From Actinomycetes bacterium (lineage in GTDB: Bacteria; Actinomycetota; Actinomycetes; Actinomycetales; Cellulomonadaceae), in NCBI GenBank assembly GCA_023389545.1, contig JAEWEI010000381.1, positions 1 through 22,319 on the forward strand: 22,319 bases of DNA, read 5' to 3'. Each line of letters begins with the position of its first letter. Positions within the stretch are counted from its first letter, which is position 1. Below, piece by piece: positions 14,328 through 20,422 of this stretch. The position numbers and the translations under genes are program-made. The notes under the pieces were generated by a model. The model ran no database searches and had not been told where the DNA came from. It saw nothing but the letters and a program-made list of their open reading frames with translations.

Positions 14328-15359
14328 TCAGGCGGTGGCGCTCGCCACGTACGCGTCGATCTCCGCGAGGTAGCCGGCCTTCGCCTCGTCGTCGAGCCAC
14401 GACGCCTCGAACGAGTTCTTGGCGAGCCGCACCACGTCGTCCAGGCTGAGCCCCGCCTTCGCGACGAGCGCGTCGTAGTTGCCGGCGACGTAGGCGCCGA
14501 AGTACGCCGGGTCGTCGGAGTTGATCATGATCTTCACGTCGTCGTGCAGCAGCTGGACGATCTCGTCGGCCTTCATGTCGTCGGTGACGAAGCTGTTCGA
14601 CACCGGGCAGGACGTCAGGCCGATGCCGCGCTCGCGGACCACGTCGACGAGGGACGGGTCCTCGACGATGTTGGTGCCGTGGTCGATGCGGTCGACGCCG
14701 ATCTCCTCGATGACCTGGCGGATGTTCTCGATGCTGCCGACCTGGTCGATGTCGCAGTGCATCGTGAGCTTGAGGCCCAGCTCGCGGGCGCGCGCGAACG
14801 TGTCGGCGAACTTGCGCGGCGGGTTGTCCCGCTCGTCGGAGTCGAGGCCCACGCCCACGATGAGGTCCAGGTACGGGGTGGCGGCCTCGAGGGTCTGCGC
14901 GGCCGACTCGGCGCTGTGGTCCCGCAGGAAGCACATGATGAGCGCCGAGGAGATGCCCAGCTCCGCGCGGGCGTCGACGGTGGCCCGGTGGTAGCCGGTG
15001 ACGACGTCGGCGAACGGCACGCCACGGGTCGTGTGGGCCTGCGGGTCGAAGAACATCTCGACGTGGCGCACGCCCTGGTCGGCGGCGCGGCGCAGGTACG
15101 CCAGGGCCAGGTCGTAGAAGTCCTGCTCGGTGCGCAGCACCTCCATCGCCGGGTAGTACACGGCGAGGAAGCTGGACAGGTCGTTGAACTCGTAGGTGGC
15201 CTGGACCTCGGCGACGGTCTTCTGGTCGAGCTCGATGCCGTTGCGCTGCGCCAGCGCGAGCTTGAGGTCCGGCTCGAGGGTCCCCTCGAGGTGCAGGTGC
15301 AACTCGGCCTTGGGCAGGCCGGCGATGAAGGCCGGGGTGGGCGCGGGGGCGGTGGGCAT
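14328..15359 (-). CDS. add: Adenosine/adenine deaminase family protein (HCDID variant)
   Basis: A 343-residue TIM-barrel amidohydrolase. Present are the zinc HxH in LPKAELHLHLEGTLEP (H21, H23), the blocks EQDFYDLALAYL and EMFFDPQAHTTRGVPF, VDRIDHGTNIVEDP, LTSCPVSN and the metal-binding NSDDPAYFGAYV. Several of these (FFDPQxHTxRG, NSDDPAYFG) match the adenine-deaminase branch better than classical adenosine deaminase. Where both branches have HAGE, with Glu as proton shuttle, this protein reads HCDID (LTMHCDIDQVGS), so substrate and even activity are uncertain. Expected chemistry is hydrolytic loss of ammonia from a 6-aminopurine in the cytosol. I chose ATG 15359, just before the conserved core; its Shine-Dalgarno sequence is weak and the frame continues upstream through the regulatory site. 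It appears monocistronic. Confidence 0.87.
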   Translation of the reverse strand: MPTAPAPTPAFIAGLPKAELHLHLEGTLEPDLKLALAQRNGIELDQKTVAEVQATYEFNDLSSFLAVYYPAMEVLRTEQDFYDLALAYLRRAADQGVRHVEMFFDPQAHTTRGVPFADVVTGYHRATVDARAELGISSALIMCFLRDHSAESAAQTLEAATPYLDLIVGVGLDSDERDNPPRKFADTFARARELGLKLTMHCDIDQVGSIENIRQVIEEIGVDRIDHGTNIVEDPSLVDVVRERGIGLTSCPVSNSFVTDDMKADEIVQLLHDDVKIMINSDDPAYFGAYVAGNYDALVAKAGLSLDDVVRLAKNSFEASWLDDEAKAGYLAEIDAYVASATA

Positions 15360-15416
15360 GCGTGTGGTCCGTTCACTCAGGGATGACTCGTGAGGGACGT
15401 TATCAGGACGTGATGC

Positions 15417-15432
15417 TGTGACCGAGGTCACG
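15417..15432. promoter_or_regulatory. CRP/GlxR-type binding site upstream of the deaminase gene
   Basis: TGTGACCGAGGTCACG contains a perfect 14-bp palindrome, GTGACC-GA-GGTCAC, and fits the cyclic-AMP receptor consensus TGTGA-N6-TCACA except for the last base. A TAACGT -10 candidate for the deaminase gene lies at 15397-15402 on the minus strand, so the site would be centred near -35. The 3' end of the sulP gene begins 46 nt away. Confidence 0.55.
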
Positions 15433-15477
15433 TTCGAGGGTAACGCCGGGGGCGTTCTGGTTCCTCCCGCCGGCACG

Positions 15478-17013
15478 TCACTGCCCCGCGCCGAGGTTGC
15501 CCGTCAGGCGGCGGTGCCGATCGGCGGAGGCCGCGTCGAGCCCGGTGATGGCCACCCGCTTGCCGCGCGTCGCGTATTTGGTGGTGATGGCGTCGAGCGT
15601 CGCCACAGTGGACGCGTCCCACACCTGCGCGCCGGACAGGTCGATGACCACGCTCTCCGGGTCGCCCGCGTAGTCGAACTGGTAGACGAGGTCGTTCGAG
15701 GACGCGAAGAACAACGCGCCGGTGACGACGTACTCGCAGCCCTCGTCGGTCACGCGCCGGGTGACCTGGGTGAGGTGCGCGACGCGCCGCGCGAACAGCA
15801 CGGTGGCGACCAGCACCCCCGCGATGACGCCGATCGCCAGGTTGTGGGTGGCCACCACGACGGCCACCGTCGTGACCATCACCGCCGTCTCGCTGAGCGG
15901 CATGCGGCGCAGCGTGGACGGGCGGATCGAGTGCCAGTCGAACGTCGCCACGGAGACCATGACCATCACGGCGACGAGCGCCGCCATCGGGATCAGGCCC
16001 ACCACATCGCCCAGGCCTACCACCAGTGCGAGCAGGAACACCCCGGCCAGGAACGTGGAGATCCGGGTGCGGGCCCCGGAGGCCTTCACGTTGATCATCG
16101 TCTGGCCGATCATCGCGCAGCCGCCCATGCCGCCGAAGAAGCCCGTGATGATGTTCGCCGCGCCCTGGCCCCACGCCTCACGGCTTTTGTTCGAGTGGGT
16201 GTCGGTGATGTCGTCCACCAGCTTGGCGGTCATCAGCGACTCCAGCAGGCCCACCAGCGCCATCGCCAGCGCGTACGGCGCGATGATGCCCAACGTCTCC
16301 AGCGTGAGCGGGACCTGGGGGAGCAGCAGCATGGGCAGCGACTCCGGCAGCTCGCCCTGGTCGCCGACGTTCGGCACCGTCAGCCCCGCCGCGACGGTGA
16401 CGACGGTGAGCAGCACGATCGCTACCAGCGCCGCCGGCACAGCGGTGGTCAGACGGGGCAGCAGCGCGATGATCGCGACCCCGGCGGCGAACAGCGCGTA
16501 CACCGTCCACGGCACGTTGCGCAGGTACGGGAGCTGGGACAGCACCACCAGGATCGCCAGCGCGTTGACGAAGCCGATCATCACCGAGCGCGGGATGAAC
16601 CGCAGCAGGCGCGCCACCCCCAGCGCGCCCATCGCCACCTGCACCACACCCGCCAAGATCACCGTGGCGATCAGGTAGTCCACCCCGTGATCGCGCACCA
16701 CCGGCGCGACCACCAGGGCCACAGCGCCCGTCGCCGCCGAGATCATCGCCGGGCGTCCGCCCAGGAACGCGATCGAGACGGCCATGGTGAACGACGCGAA
16801 GATGCCGAGCCGCGGGTCCACCCCCGCGATGATCGAGAAGGACAGCGCCTCCGGGATCAAAGCGAGTGCCACCACCAGGCCGCCCAGCACCTCGGTGCGC
16901 AGCCGCTTGCCGGAGCGCAGGGCGCCCAGCACCGAGTGCGCCTGGTCCGCCTCGGGGATGGCAGGGGTCGACGCGGGCTCGCGCAGCGCGGTCTCGGTTC
17001 GCGGGGCGTCCAT
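15478..17013 (-). CDS. SulP family inorganic anion transporter with STAS domain
   Basis: A 511-residue protein (ATG 17013; an in-frame TTG at 17034 would add seven residues). The N-terminal two thirds form the polytopic SLC26/SulP core: LGGLVVALALIPEALSFSIIAGVDP, then GGRPAMISAATGAVALVVAP and GFFGGMGGCAMIGQTMINVKASG, all family hallmarks. The C-terminal ~90 residues are a STAS domain, recognisable by VVIDLSGAQVWDASTVATLDAI, where the Ser/Thr-containing loop is the usual regulatory site. Family members carry sulfate, bicarbonate or dicarboxylates, often with Na+ or H+; which one applies here cannot be decided. It lies downstream of the Sir2 gene on the same strand, separated by 85 nt with two hairpins, and so probably has its own promoter. 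Confidence 0.92.
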   Translation of the reverse strand: MDAPRTETALREPASTPAIPEADQAHSVLGALRSGKRLRTEVLGGLVVALALIPEALSFSIIAGVDPRLGIFASFTMAVSIAFLGGRPAMISAATGAVALVVAPVVRDHGVDYLIATVILAGVVQVAMGALGVARLLRFIPRSVMIGFVNALAILVVLSQLPYLRNVPWTVYALFAAGVAIIALLPRLTTAVPAALVAIVLLTVVTVAAGLTVPNVGDQGELPESLPMLLLPQVPLTLETLGIIAPYALAMALVGLLESLMTAKLVDDITDTHSNKSREAWGQGAANIITGFFGGMGGCAMIGQTMINVKASGARTRISTFLAGVFLLALVVGLGDVVGLIPMAALVAVMVMVSVATFDWHSIRPSTLRRMPLSETAVMVTTVAVVVATHNLAIGVIAGVLVATVLFARRVAHLTQVTRRVTDEGCEYVVTGALFFASSNDLVYQFDYAGDPESVVIDLSGAQVWDASTVATLDAITTKYATRGKRVAITGLDAASADRHRRLTGNLGAGQ

Positions 17014-17038
17014 CGGGCGGTGTCCATCCCTCAAGCAG

Positions 17039-17098
17039 GCGCACCCGTGGAGGTGCGCATCAGGTCGTCGTGGGCGCCGTCCGGGGCGGGCCCCGCCC
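17039..17098 (-). terminator. Two GC hairpins between the Sir2 and SulP genes
   Basis: GGGCGG (17084-17089) with CCGCCC (17093-17098) touches the Sir2 stop codon. Further on, GCGCACC (17039-17045) pairs with GGTGCGC (17052-17058) around a 6-nt loop. Together they could attenuate or end transcription before sulP; the second might instead be an operator, since it ends 26 nt before the SulP start. Confidence 0.45.
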
Positions 17099-17848
17099 TC
17101 AGGTGAGCAGGTCTCGCACGAGCGCCGGCAGGGCCACCTCGATGGGCCTCCGGTCGACGGTGTCGGCGAGCCGATCGTACGGCGTGGGCTCCGCGTTCAC
17201 GATCAGGATGCGGGCGCCCGCCTCCGCGGCGACGGACGTGAGGCTCGCGGCCGGCTGCACGGTGAGCGTGGACCCGACGGCGACGAACACGTCGCAGGAC
17301 GCGGCGGCCTCGACGGCGGCGTCCAGCACATCGGCGGGCAGCGGCTCGCCGAACATCACGACGCCGGTGGCCAGCGGGCCGCCGCAGCGCGCGCAGTGCG
17401 GATCCGGGTCGATGTCGAGCCGTGCCATCACGTCGGCCGTCGGCTCCGGCGCCGAGCACCGCAGGCAGCGCGAGCCCGCCAGGCTGCCGTGCAACTCGAG
17501 CACCTTCGACGCGGGCAGGCCGGCACGCTGGTGCAGGCCGTCGAAGTTCTGCGTGGCGACGGCCCGCAGCGCCCCCGCCCGGTCCAGGTCCGCCAGCGCG
17601 AGGTGGCCCGGGGTCGGCTGCGCCGTCCACAGCGGGTGGTCCCGCCACATCTGCCAGGCCCGGCGGCGGATGTCGGGCTCAACGAGGTACCAGTCGAGCT
17701 CCAGCAGGCGCGAGGCCTGCGGGTCGCGGGTCCACACGCCATTCGGGCCCCGGAAGTCGGGGATGCCCGAGCCGGTGGAGATGCCGGCCCCGGTCAGCAC
17801 GGTGGCCGAGGGCGCCGAGTCGTTCGGGGTCTGCGCTGCGTCTGCCAC
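17099..17848 (-). CDS. Sir2 family NAD-dependent protein deacylase (sirtuin)
   Basis: A 249-residue sirtuin. The NAD-binding GAGIS (20-24) and GIPDFRG (28-34), the TQNFDGLHQ motif (99-107), catalytic H120 in VLELHGS, a four-cysteine zinc site (C128, C131, C152, C155) and VVMFGEPLP are all present, so the enzyme looks complete. Bacterial Sir2 proteins remove acyl groups from lysines, consuming NAD and releasing nicotinamide and O-acyl-ADP-ribose; acetyl-CoA synthetase is the classical substrate. The GTG start follows the SRPBCC stop by 10 nt, so it may be the last gene of that operon, although a TAGCGT seven nucleotides before the GTG could also drive a leaderless transcript. Whether it is a deacetylase or a desuccinylase is not evident. 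Confidence 0.92.
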   Translation of the reverse strand: MADAAQTPNDSAPSATVLTGAGISTGSGIPDFRGPNGVWTRDPQASRLLELDWYLVEPDIRRRAWQMWRDHPLWTAQPTPGHLALADLDRAGALRAVATQNFDGLHQRAGLPASKVLELHGSLAGSRCLRCSAPEPTADVMARLDIDPDPHCARCGGPLATGVVMFGEPLPADVLDAAVEAAASCDVFVAVGSTLTVQPAASLTSVAAEAGARILIVNAEPTPYDRLADTVDRRPIEVALPALVRDLLT

Positions 17849-17855
17849 GCGCCCG

Positions 17856-17861
17856 ACGCTA
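17856..17861 (-). promoter_or_regulatory. Possible -10 for a leaderless Sir2 transcript
   Basis: TAGCGT on the minus strand ends 7 nt before the GTG of the Sir2 gene, and its TAG is also the stop codon of the SRPBCC gene. The match may be a by-product of that stop codon, so support is modest. Confidence 0.3.
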
Positions 17862-18524
17862 CGCCAGCGACCTCGACGCCCCGGCGTCGACCGCCTCGCG
17901 CTCGGCCCGCTGCTTGATGCCGCGCAGCATGCGCTGCGTCATCAACAGGCTGACCCACTCGATCGGCTCGACGAGCAGCGCCGACCACGGCGCCGCGTAC
18001 CCGTAGCGCTCGCGGACCACCAGGCGCGTCGTGCCGCCTGGGCCGTCGCGCAGCACGAAGGCCCAGGTGAACTCGACGGGCGCCTTCCCGGTGGGGTCGA
18101 CAGCCCTCAACACGAGCGCGCGGCGCGGGTCCACGATCTCCACGCGCAGCCCGCCGTCGGGATGCAGCCGCACCTCGTCGCCCACGGCCAGGTCCTGCCA
18201 CGCGGGAACGATGCGGTCCGAGCTGTGGATGTCACAGCCCACCAGGTTCTCCAGCGCGTCATAGCTGTAGAAGCCCGCCCGGCCCTGGCCGAGCTGCACG
18301 ACCCACGGCCACACGTCGCCGGGGGTGGCGCGCACGGTGATGGCGCGGGTCGCCACCAGGCGCGCATCGGGCGTCAGGTCGTCGCCCGGCAGGCCGGTGG
18401 CCAGCTCGCTGTCCGTGGCGCCCCACCGCAGCGACGCCCGGCGGGCCAGCACCATGCCGGCCACCCCCAGCCCGACGAGGGCCAGTCGCGCCGCGCGGCC
18501 GCCGCTGGACGATCCGACGGTCAT
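17859..18524 (-). CDS. SRPBCC-fold protein with N-terminal membrane segment
   Basis: A 221-residue protein. The first ~30 residues (RAARLALVGLGVAGMVLARR) form a hydrophobic segment that probably anchors it in the membrane. From about residue 55 the pattern is that of the START/SRPBCC helix-grip fold: ATRAITVRATPGDVWPWVVQLGQGRAGFYSYDALENLVG, HSSDRIVPAWQDLAVGDEV, and FTWAFVLRDGPGGTTRLVVRERY. Related proteins bind hydrophobic ligands, but the ligand is unknown. The C-terminus has a basic amphipathic helix (TQRMLRGIKQRAERE). The ATG overlaps the stop of the DUF6457 gene by four nucleotides (ATGA), behind GAGG, and the stop is 10 nt from the Sir2 start, so it sits in the middle of a compact operon. 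Confidence 0.82.
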   Translation of the reverse strand: MTVGSSSGGRAARLALVGLGVAGMVLARRASLRWGATDSELATGLPGDDLTPDARLVATRAITVRATPGDVWPWVVQLGQGRAGFYSYDALENLVGCDIHSSDRIVPAWQDLAVGDEVRLHPDGGLRVEIVDPRRALVLRAVDPTGKAPVEFTWAFVLRDGPGGTTRLVVRERYGYAAPWSALLVEPIEWVSLLMTQRMLRGIKQRAEREAVDAGASRSLA

Positions 18525-18868
18525 TCGGCGCCGACCTCGCTCGGGTCCCACGCCGCCACGAGCCTCTCCACAGCGGCGATGCGCTCGCCGACCACGCGCG
18601 CCTGCTCGGCCGGGTCGGTCGTCGCGCTCGCGCCGGCCAGCCCGACGAGGAACGCCGTCACCGGCGCCCCCGGGCGGCTGGGCCCGTGGGCCACGTGGTT
18701 GATGAGCTGCAGCAGCGGCATCGTGTTGGCGTCCAGCACGGAGCGGTCCACGTCGAGCTCGGCGCACACCCGGTCCAGCCAGGCGTTCATCACCGCCATC
18801 TTCTGCGTCTCGTCGCCCCGGTCGCGCTGTGCCCCGGCGCCTGCCCCGCCCGCGCGTGCCCCGCTCAT
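18521..18868 (-). CDS. DUF6457 domain protein
   Basis: A 115-residue protein. After a Gly/Ala-rich, unstructured ~20-residue start comes MNAWLDRVCAELDVDRSVLDANTMPLLQLINHVAHGPSRPGAPVTAFLVGLAG, then an alpha-helical tail ending in VAAWDPSE. This matches the small helical domain that I know as DUF6457, often found fused to or beside molybdopterin-guanine-dinucleotide synthesis proteins (MobA). No mobA gene is in view, so the connection to molybdenum cofactor is not supported locally. ATG 18868 has AGGAGG 10 nt upstream and overlaps the stop of the CMD-fold gene (ATGA); an internal ATG (18799) would skip the low-complexity start. Confidence 0.75.
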   Translation of the reverse strand: MSGARAGGAGAGAQRDRGDETQKMAVMNAWLDRVCAELDVDRSVLDANTMPLLQLINHVAHGPSRPGAPVTAFLVGLAGASATTDPAEQARVVGERIAAVERLVAAWDPSEVGAE

Positions 18869-19200
18869 GCCTGCCCCGCCTCCTGGCTGCCCTCGACGAC
18901 CTCGGACATCCACTGCCACGCGGCGACCGTGGCGGGGAAGCCACGGGTGGTGATGCCCAGCAGGATCACCTGCTCGACGTCCGCCACAGTCGCGCCAGCG
19001 GCCAGCGCCTTGCGCACGTTGGAGCGCACGGCGCCGTCGGCCTGGGCGCCCAGCGCGATGCCGAGCTTCACCAGGCGGATCGTCTTCTCGTCGAGGGGCC
19101 CGGCGGCGTCGACGGCCTGCGCCAGGGCGTCCTGGCTCTGGGCGACGTCCGGGAACCGCTGGCGGAACCCGACGTACACGTCAGGGAGGTGATCCGGCAT
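18865..19200 (-). CDS. Carboxymuconolactone decarboxylase-fold (CMD) protein without redox cysteines
   Basis: A 111-residue all-helical protein. LDEKTIRLVKLGIALGAQADGAVRSNVRKALAAGATVADVEQVILL follows the CMD/AhpD family pattern. At the position of the CxxCxxxH redox motif of AhpD-like members it reads A54-D-G-A57-V-R-S-N61, and the whole protein lacks cysteine. It therefore cannot be a thiol peroxidase partner of the AhpD kind, and any role must be like that of the cysteine-free decarboxylase branch or a binding function. The start ATG 19200 has AAGGAG 8 nt upstream. It is the first gene of the operon CMD > DUF6457 > SRPBCC > Sir2, joined by 4-nt overlaps. Confidence 0.82.
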   Translation of the reverse strand: MPDHLPDVYVGFRQRFPDVAQSQDALAQAVDAAGPLDEKTIRLVKLGIALGAQADGAVRSNVRKALAAGATVADVEQVILLGITTRGFPATVAAWQWMSEVVEGSQEAGQA

Positions 19201-19406
19201 GGTGACTCTCCTTCTGGCAGGCCGCGCCCGCCGCTCGACTGGTCCTCGTCATCGTGGCACGGGCCGCGTGCGGCGCCCAGGCGGGCTCGCGCGCAGGTCA
19301 CGCGCGTGCCGAGGTCGTCTCCGACGACGGTAGGCGCCGCTGGGCCCGGGCTGCCGGGACGATGGGCCCGGTCGCGGGGCGACAGGTTCAGCCCCACCCT
19401 GGAACG

Positions 19407-20261
19407 GTGGCCACACCGTCGGGGGCGAGGTGGAAGGCGCCGCTGCTGGCGCTCCCCGTTGTCGTGCTCATGCTGGTCGGGGCGGTGTGGGTCGGCCAGC
19501 AGTCCTTCGTCTACCACCCCGCGCGGACGCCCGTGCCGCCGGTGGCCGATCGGCTCCCCGGGGCGCGCGAGGTCGCGCTGCGCACCGCTGACGGTTTGGA
19601 CCTGGGCGCGTGGTGGCTGCCGCCGTCGGGGGGCTGCCGCGCCGCCGTGCTCCTGGCCCACGGCAACGGCGGCAACCGCGCGAGCCGGGCAGCGTTGGCC
19701 CAGGCGCTGAACGAGCACGGGTTCGGGGTGCTGATGTTCGACTATCGCGGGTACGGCGGGAACCCGGGGCGGCCCACCGAGGCGGGCCTCGCGCGCGACG
19801 TCCGCGCCGCGCGCTCGTACCTGCTCGACGAGGCGGGGATCGAGGAGCGGGACCTCGTCTACCTGGGAGAGAGCCTGGGCACGGGCGTGGTCTCCGAGCT
19901 CGCCGTGGAGCACCCGCCGGCCGCGCTGGTGCTGCGCTCCCCGCTGACGTCCCTCGACGAGGTGGGCCACTCCCTGTACCGCGTGCCCGTCGGCTGGCTG
20001 CTGCGGGACAGGTACTTGGTGCGGGAGAACGTCGGGCGGCTCGGCATGCCCACTGCCGTGGTGTACGGCACGGAGGACGCGATCGTGCCCGCCGCGCAGA
20101 GCCGGGACGTCGCGCAGACCGCGCGCCAGGCGGGCGCCGAGGTGGTCGAGGTGGAGGTGCCGGGCGCGGGCCACAACGACGACGTGCTCGTGGAGGGCCA
20201 GGCGCTGGTGGACGCGGTGGTGGCGGTGGCCGTGCGGGGAGGGGTGCGGGGCTGCCGATGA
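19407..20261 (+). CDS. Membrane-anchored alpha/beta hydrolase (BEM46/ABHD13-like)
   Basis: A 284-residue protein with a signal-anchor helix (about residues 11-27, LLALPVVVLMLVGAVWV) followed by QQSFVYHPARTPVPP and TADGLDLGAWWLPP, the usual entry to this serine-hydrolase subgroup. AHGNGGNRASRAALAQAL is the oxyanion-hole loop, VYLGESLGTG has the nucleophile Ser in GxSxG, GTEDAIVP has the acid, and PGAGHNDDV the His. The catalytic triad is complete. The substrate is unknown; esterase or lipase activity at the outer face of the membrane is likely. The start is uncertain: I chose GTG 19407, close to the anchor helix, but ATG 19362 and GTG 19254 are also in frame. It is divergent from the CMD-fold gene; the 206-nt gap shows no convincing promoter. 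Confidence 0.85.
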   Translation: MATPSGARWKAPLLALPVVVLMLVGAVWVGQQSFVYHPARTPVPPVADRLPGAREVALRTADGLDLGAWWLPPSGGCRAAVLLAHGNGGNRASRAALAQALNEHGFGVLMFDYRGYGGNPGRPTEAGLARDVRAARSYLLDEAGIEERDLVYLGESLGTGVVSELAVEHPPAALVLRSPLTSLDEVGHSLYRVPVGWLLRDRYLVRENVGRLGMPTAVVYGTEDAIVPAAQSRDVAQTARQAGAEVVEVEVPGAGHNDDVLVEGQALVDAVVAVAVRGGVRGCR

Positions 20262-20285
20262 GGCGGCGGCGACCCTGCGCCTCAT
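20258..20285 (+). terminator. Hairpin at the end of the alpha/beta hydrolase gene
   Basis: ATGAGGCG (20258-20265) and CGCCTCAT (20278-20285) form an 8-bp stem around a 12-nt loop that starts within the stop codon. It may separate the hydrolase gene from the helR-type gene, which has its own regulatory element downstream. Confidence 0.45.
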
Positions 20286-20328
20286 GGCGGGATCTCCTGC
20301 CTGCCCTTCTCAACGTATAGCGCGCGTG

Positions 20329-20347
20329 GGGGCTTGCGGCAAGCCCC
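20329..20347 (+). promoter_or_regulatory. Rifamycin-associated element (RAE)-like 19-bp palindrome
   Basis: GGGGCTTGCGGCAAGCCCC is a perfect inverted repeat with 8-bp arms and a 3-bp centre. From memory, it matches the actinobacterial rifamycin-associated element, a 19-bp cis element found upstream of rifamycin-inactivating enzymes and of helR genes and needed for induction by rifamycins; I could not check the published consensus here. A -10-like TATAGC lies at 20316-20321, seven nucleotides before it, so the element would fall at or just after the transcription start. It is 76 nt upstream of the GTG of the helR-type gene. Confidence 0.8.
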
Positions 20348-20422
20348 GGATCGGCGCGCAGAATCGTCGCCTCACGCCGGGATCCGCGGGGGGCGCGGGT
20401 GGCGAGACGGGGAGCTGACGAC

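Noticed and set aside
14544..15386. Plus-strand open frame of 280 codons
   Set aside because: It is antisense to the deaminase gene, with a Val/Asp/Gly/Leu-rich shadow composition.
15418..17106. Plus-strand open frame of 562 codons, His/Arg/Gln-rich
   Set aside because: It is antisense to the SulP gene and has the composition of a shadow frame (HRR, DDHRR runs) without any domain.
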